DNA of 64,000 nucleotides from Chryseobacterium endalhagicum (GTDB lineage: Bacteria > Bacteroidota > Bacteroidia > Flavobacteriales > Weeksellaceae), in assembly GCF_016745235.1 (NCBI RefSeq), contig NZ_JAELVM010000001.1, positions 1,749,856-1,813,855 of the forward strand, read 5' to 3'. Under the pieces are notes generated by a model that saw only the letters and a program-made list of their open reading frames with translations, had not been told where the DNA came from and searched no databases. The first letter of the stretch is position 1. Every line of letters starts with the position of its first letter. Shown here in pieces: positions 59,456 to 64,000 of this stretch. A program made the position numbers and the translations under genes.

Positions 59456-62400
59456 ATGAAGTTAGCAGAAATATCCATTAAAAGGCCGTCCCTGGTTATC
59501 GTATTGTTTACGATACTTACGTTGGGAGGTTTATTAAGTTACTCCATGATGGGGTACGAGTTGATTCCGAAGTTTGAAACCAATATGGTAACCATTTCTA
59601 CGGTATATCCGGGAGCTTCGCCTGCTGAGGTGGAAACTTCGGTAACCCGAAAGATTGAAGATGCCGTAGGTTCCCTGGAAAACGTAAAAAAAGTAGAATC
59701 TTCATCTTACGAAAGTTTATCGGTCATCATGGTTCAGCTGAATACCGGTGCCGATGTAAACTACGCTTTGAATGATGCTCAGAGAAAGGTAAATGCTATT
59801 CTGGCAGACCTTCCGGATGATGCAGATCCACCATCTTTACAAAAATTCTCATTGGATGATCTTCCGATCATGACGTTGAGTATTTCCAGTAACAAGCTGA
59901 ATAATAAAGATCTTTATGACCTTTTAGATAAAAAGATAGAGCCTATTTTCTCCCGTGTAAACGGTGTGGCTCAGGTTGACCTAGTAGGTGGACAGGAGAG
60001 AGAGATTCAGGTGAATTTAGATGAAAAGAAAATGCAGGGGTATGGTATTGCCATTGCAGATGTACAGCAGGCCATTCTTTCCTCCAACCTGGATTTCCCG
60101 ACGGGAGCTTTGAAGACAAGAACTTCAAGATCTACGATCAGACTTTCCGGAAAATATAAAAGTGTAGATGAGATGAACAGCCTTGTGGTTTCCAATAAAA
60201 ATGGAGCTCAGGTTCGTCTGTCTGATATTGCAACCGTTTTCGATACACAGAAAGATGTAGAGAAAGTGGCAAGATACAACCAGAATTCAACGATCTTACT
60301 TCAGGTTAAAAAGCAGTCTGATGCCAATGCGGTTTCCGTTTCGGAAGCTATTCAGAAAACAATTGATAATGTTCAGAAAGATTATCAAACGCAGGCAATT
60401 AAAATCAATACCGTAGATGACTCAACAGACTTTACGCTTGAAGCTGCAGACCACGTAATTTTCGATTTATTCCTGGCGATTATACTGGTAGCTGTAGTAA
60501 TGCTATTGTTCCTTCATAACATCAGAAACGCATTTATTGTAATGGTTTCTATTCCGATGTCATTGATTGCAACGGTAATTGGAATGTATCTGATGGGATA
60601 TACCCTGAACCTGATGAGTTTACTAGGACTTTCATTGGTTGTGGGTATTCTTGTGGATGATGCGATTGTAGTACTGGAGAACGTTTACCGTCACATGGAG
60701 ATGGGAAAAAGCAGAATCCGTGCAGCCTTTGACGGAGCTTCGGAAATTGGATTTACGGTAACCGCTATTACCTTAGTAATCGTGGTGGTATTCTTACCGA
60801 TTGCGATGAGTTCAGGGTTGGTTTCTGATATCCTTGCACAGTTCTGTGTCACGGTTGTTATTGCGACATTATTCTCGTTATTGGCTTCATTTACCATCAT
60901 TCCTTGGTTATCTTCAAGATATGGTAAACTGGTGCATCTGACAGGTAAAAATCCTTTTGAGAAATTTATCCTTTGGTTTGAAAAGCAATTGGAAAAATTC
61001 ACGCACTGGATCACAGGAATTCTGGAGTGGGCTTTAAAAACGACGTTAAGAAGAATTATGACAGTGGTTGTAACATTCATTATCCTGATTTCTTCATTCA
61101 TGCTGGTGGCTTTTGGATTTATCGGTGGTGAATTCTTCCCTAAAATGGACAGAGGCCAGTTCCTTGTTCAGATGGAATTACCAAAAGATGCTTCCGTAGA
61201 AAAAACCAATCAGATTACTTTAGCGGTTGAAAGATACCTTAGAAATGATAAAGATGTAGTGGATATGATCACCACGGTGGGTCAGCAGTCATCAGGTTTT
61301 GGCGGGGCACAGGCTACATTGTATCAGTCAGAGATTCAGGTGATTTTGGTAGATAAATCTGAGCGTAATGAAAGCACGGATATCAAGTCTGCAAAAATCA
61401 AGAGAGCTTTAGAAGAGAAATTCACAGGTGTTGAGTTTAAAACGGCACCAATCGGATTAATGGGAGCAGATAATGCACCGATTGAAATGGTAGTGACAGC
61501 TCAGGATAACGAAACGGCGAACAAAGAAGCGAACAGAATTCTTGAATTGCTTAAAAAAGTTCCCGGTTCTGTGGATGCAGAATTATCTACTGACTCTGGA
61601 AACCCGGAAGTTCAGGTGAATATCGACAGAGATAAAATGGCGTCTTTAGGCTTAAATCTTTCCAGTGTAGGACAAACGATGCAGACTGCATTCAGTGGAA
61701 ATACAGACGGAAAATTCAGAGCCGGAGAATATGAATATGATATCAACATCCGTTTTGGTGATGCGAACAGAAAGTCTATTGATGACGTAAGAAACCTGAT
61801 GTTTACAAACCCTCAGGGTGAGCAGATCAGACTGAGCCAGTTTGCAGATGTAAAAATGGGTTCAGGACCGAGTTTGCTTGAACGTAGAGATAAATCACCT
61901 TCTGTAAAGGTAAAATCTAAAGTGGTAGGTCGTCCTGTGGGAGACGTTGCCAACGAATGGGCCGCTCAGTTTATGGAGAACGAGAAGACCAAACCGGCTG
62001 GAGTAAGCTATATCTGGAGTGGTGATATGGAAAACCAGACTGAAGGTTTCGGTACGTTAGGAATTGCCTTGATGGCCGCTATCGTATTGGTTTACCTGGT
62101 AATGGTTTCACTGTATGACTCATTTGTATATCCGTTCGTGGTATTGTTCTCTATTCCTCTGGCATTGATCGGGGTAATGGTTATCCTTGCCATCACAGGA
62201 AACTCATTGAATATCTTTACAATGCTGGGGATGATCATGTTGATTGGTTTGGTAGCGAAGAACGCGATTATGATCGTTGACTTTGCGAATATGAGAAAAG
62301 AAGCAGGGGCCAATACCCATGACGCTTTGATTCAGGCGAACCATGCCCGTCTTCGTCCGATCCTGATGACAACGATTGCGATGATCTTCGGTATGATCCC

Positions 62401-62644
62401 GATTGCGATTGCAAAAGGAGCAGGAGCAGAGATGAACAACGGATTGGCCTGGGTAATTATCGGTGGTTTGACATCATCATTATTCCTGACGCTGATCATT
62501 GTACCGGTAGTGTATTCATTATTTGATTCTATTCTAAGAAGAATGGGCAAAGGTGAAAAAGTAGACTACGAAGCTGAAATGAAAGCTGAATACGTACATA
62601 AAGAACTAAGTGAAGACGGATACACCCCGAAACACGTAGAATAA
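59456..62644 (+). CDS. RND multidrug efflux permease (AcrB/HAE1 type)
   Basis: 1062 aa with twelve membrane helices and two large periplasmic loops. Starts MKLAEISIKRPSLVIVLFTILT; porter signatures YPGASPAEVETSVTRKIED; proton-relay acidic pair in TM4, LVVGILVDDAIVVLENVYRHME (Asp-Asp); second-half GLVAKNAIMIVDFANMRKEAG. Proton-driven export of drugs or toxic hydrophobic compounds. Last gene of the tetR operon; terminator follows. Confidence 0.94.
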   Translation: MKLAEISIKRPSLVIVLFTILTLGGLLSYSMMGYELIPKFETNMVTISTVYPGASPAEVETSVTRKIEDAVGSLENVKKVESSSYESLSVIMVQLNTGADVNYALNDAQRKVNAILADLPDDADPPSLQKFSLDDLPIMTLSISSNKLNNKDLYDLLDKKIEPIFSRVNGVAQVDLVGGQEREIQVNLDEKKMQGYGIAIADVQQAILSSNLDFPTGALKTRTSRSTIRLSGKYKSVDEMNSLVVSNKNGAQVRLSDIATVFDTQKDVEKVARYNQNSTILLQVKKQSDANAVSVSEAIQKTIDNVQKDYQTQAIKINTVDDSTDFTLEAADHVIFDLFLAIILVAVVMLLFLHNIRNAFIVMVSIPMSLIATVIGMYLMGYTLNLMSLLGLSLVVGILVDDAIVVLENVYRHMEMGKSRIRAAFDGASEIGFTVTAITLVIVVVFLPIAMSSGLVSDILAQFCVTVVIATLFSLLASFTIIPWLSSRYGKLVHLTGKNPFEKFILWFEKQLEKFTHWITGILEWALKTTLRRIMTVVVTFIILISSFMLVAFGFIGGEFFPKMDRGQFLVQMELPKDASVEKTNQITLAVERYLRNDKDVVDMITTVGQQSSGFGGAQATLYQSEIQVILVDKSERNESTDIKSAKIKRALEEKFTGVEFKTAPIGLMGADNAPIEMVVTAQDNETANKEANRILELLKKVPGSVDAELSTDSGNPEVQVNIDRDKMASLGLNLSSVGQTMQTAFSGNTDGKFRAGEYEYDINIRFGDANRKSIDDVRNLMFTNPQGEQIRLSQFADVKMGSGPSLLERRDKSPSVKVKSKVVGRPVGDVANEWAAQFMENEKTKPAGVSYIWSGDMENQTEGFGTLGIALMAAIVLVYLVMVSLYDSFVYPFVVLFSIPLALIGVMVILAITGNSLNIFTMLGMIMLIGLVAKNAIMIVDFANMRKEAGANTHDALIQANHARLRPILMTTIAMIFGMIPIAIAKGAGAEMNNGLAWVIIGGLTSSLFLTLIIVPVVYSLFDSILRRMGKGEKVDYEAEMKAEYVHKELSEDGYTPKHVE

Positions 62645-62666
62645 AATATTTAACCTCAATTAACCT

Positions 62667-62700
62667 AAAAGCGCATCAGATTTCTGATGCGCTTTTTTTG
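62667..62700 (+). terminator. Terminator of the efflux operon
   Basis: AAAAGCGCATCAGA (62667-62680) / TCTGATGCGCTTTT (62683-62696) plus Ts. Confidence 0.9.
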
Positions 62701-62760
62701 ATTTAAAAATTGGTACTGAATTCCTCGAAGTCACCAATTTGAATCATAAACCTGAAAGTT

Positions 62761-62951
62761 GTTGGATTAACGCTAGGACGCAAAGATTATTTATAAAAAT
62801 ACTGTGGAAAAGACGCAAGGATTTTATCGAAGATAAAATTGAATGCCATTGAGACATATTCCAGCATACAGATGAGCTGAAAATCTTTGATTTTCTCGCG
62901 CCTTAAAACAGCTTTAATAATGAAAAACTTTGCGTCTTTGCGATTTCCAAC
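62761..62951. repeat. Palindromic element C, inverted copy
   Basis: Ends GTTGGA...GACGCAAAG and CTTTGCGTC...TCCAAC form imperfect terminal inverted repeats. Interior ggattttatcgaagataaaattgaat and gagctgaaaatctttgattttc match, in reverse, the elements at 10887 and 11250. Confidence 0.8.
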
Positions 62952-63014
62952 AAAAACTCAATAAAAAAGCTTCCAGAATGAACTGAAAGCCTCTATTATC
63001 TTGTAGGTGGAAAA

Positions 63015-63461
63015 TTAATCTGCCATCGCCTCACCGGCTTTTCTGTAGATAAAACTTCCGTAAATATGTCTTCTTGCAAAACGGCTTGGTGAATCGGAAT
63101 TAACCATTTTAATGTACGTATTTCTTGGAACCCCAATATATTCGTACATATTTCCGTTCAGATGCTGAACTTTCAAAACTGCTTTTTCAAGATAAAAATC
63201 CTGAATATTAGATTTTGTAATCGTTTCAGTATATTCCTCTTTGTATTTTTCCTGCGTTTCCGGGTTGATACTTACCAAAAAGTGATAGGCTTCAATCACA
63301 GATTTGCTTTTTTCTTCTGCCTCCAGCTTTCCGGCTTCGTCATTAATAAATTTATCAGGATGCGAATCTTTCATCGTATTTCTGTAAATTGTTTTTAACT
63401 CCTTTAAAGTAACGGTTTTATCAACCCCAAGAAGCTTTCTGTGTTCACCAACTCTTTTCAT
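63015..63461 (-). CDS. J-domain/KTSC domain fusion protein
   Basis: 148 aa. Residues about 8-65 look like a DnaJ domain, with the diagnostic HPDK (His34-Pro35-Asp36) after TLKELKTIYRNTMK. The C-terminal 60 residues (VLKVQHLNGNMYEYIGVPRNTYIKMVNSDSPSRFARRHIYGSFIYRK) match the KTSC domain (VxxxxYxGVPxxxxxxFxxAxSxGxFFN-type pattern). KTSC proteins have been linked to lysyl-tRNA synthetase-like contexts; the J domain would recruit Hsp70. Function of the fusion is unknown. Confidence 0.82.
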   Translation of the reverse strand: MKRVGEHRKLLGVDKTVTLKELKTIYRNTMKDSHPDKFINDEAGKLEAEEKSKSVIEAYHFLVSINPETQEKYKEEYTETITKSNIQDFYLEKAVLKVQHLNGNMYEYIGVPRNTYIKMVNSDSPSRFARRHIYGSFIYRKAGEAMAD

Positions 63462-63600
63462 ATCTGATTCCTTATTTCGGGGTGCAAAATTAAGGAATTT
63501 AATTTACAAAATCATAACTTATTCATTATTAATTTATTTGGAACCGGAAAGGAGTGGAGAAAACATCCAATTACTTGTTATTGTTTGTGATAACATGGGT

Positions 63601-64000
63601 TTATTGCATATGCCGATCCCAGCGCTTGTGCCAGGCTGTTAAGGAATCAAGCTTTACTTTGTCTGCTTTTTTCTCAAAATCATTCGTTATTTCTGAGAAA
63701 TAATCAGAGGTGTCGTATTTTTTAAGCAAATAGTAGATGTGTTCTTTGGCTGCAATATTATTTTTAGAAGCGGTAAATGATGTTTTGTAAGCAATATCAT
63801 TCATTAGTTTTTTTGCGCTTTCAGTTTTATATTGAAGAGTGGCTTTAGTCAGATCTTCAAGTTCAAAAAAGCTGTTATTAGCCTGAATTTTTTCTCCCTT
63901 TACTCTTTTATCATAAAATTCCTGTAAAATAGACAGATAAGAAGGTTTAGGATGTTTTCTGATATATTCCACGGAGATATTCATATGGATATCGCTGTCT
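63601..64000 (-). CDS. Hypothetical protein, C-terminal fragment
   Basis: The frame is open to the right edge (… DSDIH before the Met at 63984), so the visible 133 codons are probably the C-terminus of a longer protein rather than a 127-aa gene. Lys-rich and helical (LQEFYDKRVKGEKIQANNSFF; DFEKKADKVKLDSLTAWHKRW). No family recognised. Confidence 0.55.
   Translation of the reverse strand, partial: DSDIHMNISVEYIRKHPKPSYLSILQEFYDKRVKGEKIQANNSFFELEDLTKATLQYKTESAKKLMNDIAYKTSFTASKNNIAAKEHIYYLLKKYDTSDYFSEITNDFEKKADKVKLDSLTAWHKRWDRHMQ

Overview
The window looks like the chromosome of a Chryseobacterium-type flavobacterium (Bacteroidota). Pointers are an IND/CGB-type subclass B1 metallo-beta-lactamase, two GLPGLI proteins, surface proteins with type IX secretion C-termini (one type A-like, one type B-like), AT-rich intergenic DNA, and many promoters of the Bacteroidetes form TTG-N19-TAnnTTTG. 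I see no phage, plasmid, transposase or CRISPR array.

Layout. 1-266: N-terminal piece of a two-component sensor. 0.4-6.1 kb: topoisomerase IV genes parE and parC with a small membrane-protein gene between them, then a rhomboid protease. 6.1-9.1 kb: membrane-anchored AraC regulator and a coupled SDR/epimerase pair. 9.1-11.5 kb: repeat-rich stretch with a DUF4180 gene, a serine hydrolase, and a 364-bp tandem repeat carrying copies of the 3' end of prmC. 11.5-14.5 kb: tight leftward operon yciO-like, CPBP protease, yaaA, prmC. 14.55-14.96 kb: four identical tandem initiator tRNA-fMet genes with hairpin spacers, followed by an Ada-like zinc protein and a candidate small RNA locus. 16-23 kb: Crp/Fnr regulator, BlaI/M56 pair with twin operators, two GLPGLI genes around a sugar acetyltransferase. 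23-30.2 kb: transaldolase-like enzyme, DUF1905 protein, TPR protein, pepE, dacB, an orphan histidine kinase and the metallo-beta-lactamase. 30.2-34 kb: M61 and M1 peptidases. 34.2-36.5 kb: overlapping DoxX/DUF2071/methyltransferase-like/4-TM operon beside a 235-bp element with perfect 20-bp inverted ends. 36.7-42 kb: secreted reprolysin-like protease, tatC, kdsD. 42.2-51 kb: recQ, a glycosyltransferase, small proteins, lpdA, nat, cvfB. 51-56.2 kb: a 1301-aa surface protein and a TPR protein sharing a promoter sequence. 56.3-62.6 kb: TetR-controlled tripartite RND efflux operon. The right edge has a J-domain/KTSC protein and a partial gene.

Themes. Several genes concern cell-wall or beta-lactam biology (BlaI/M56, dacB, serine hydrolase, metallo-beta-lactamase) and drug export (TetR/RND), but only the BlaI/M56 and TetR/RND sets have visible dedicated operators. 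Intergenic space is shaped by at least four families of short palindromic elements without coding capacity, plus tandem heptamers. The least explained features are the prmC-tail/element tandem array, the covarying hairpins between the tRNA-fMet genes, the structured RNA candidate near 15.5 kb and the DoxX-DUF2071-methyltransferase cassette. No complete new defence or mobile system is evident.
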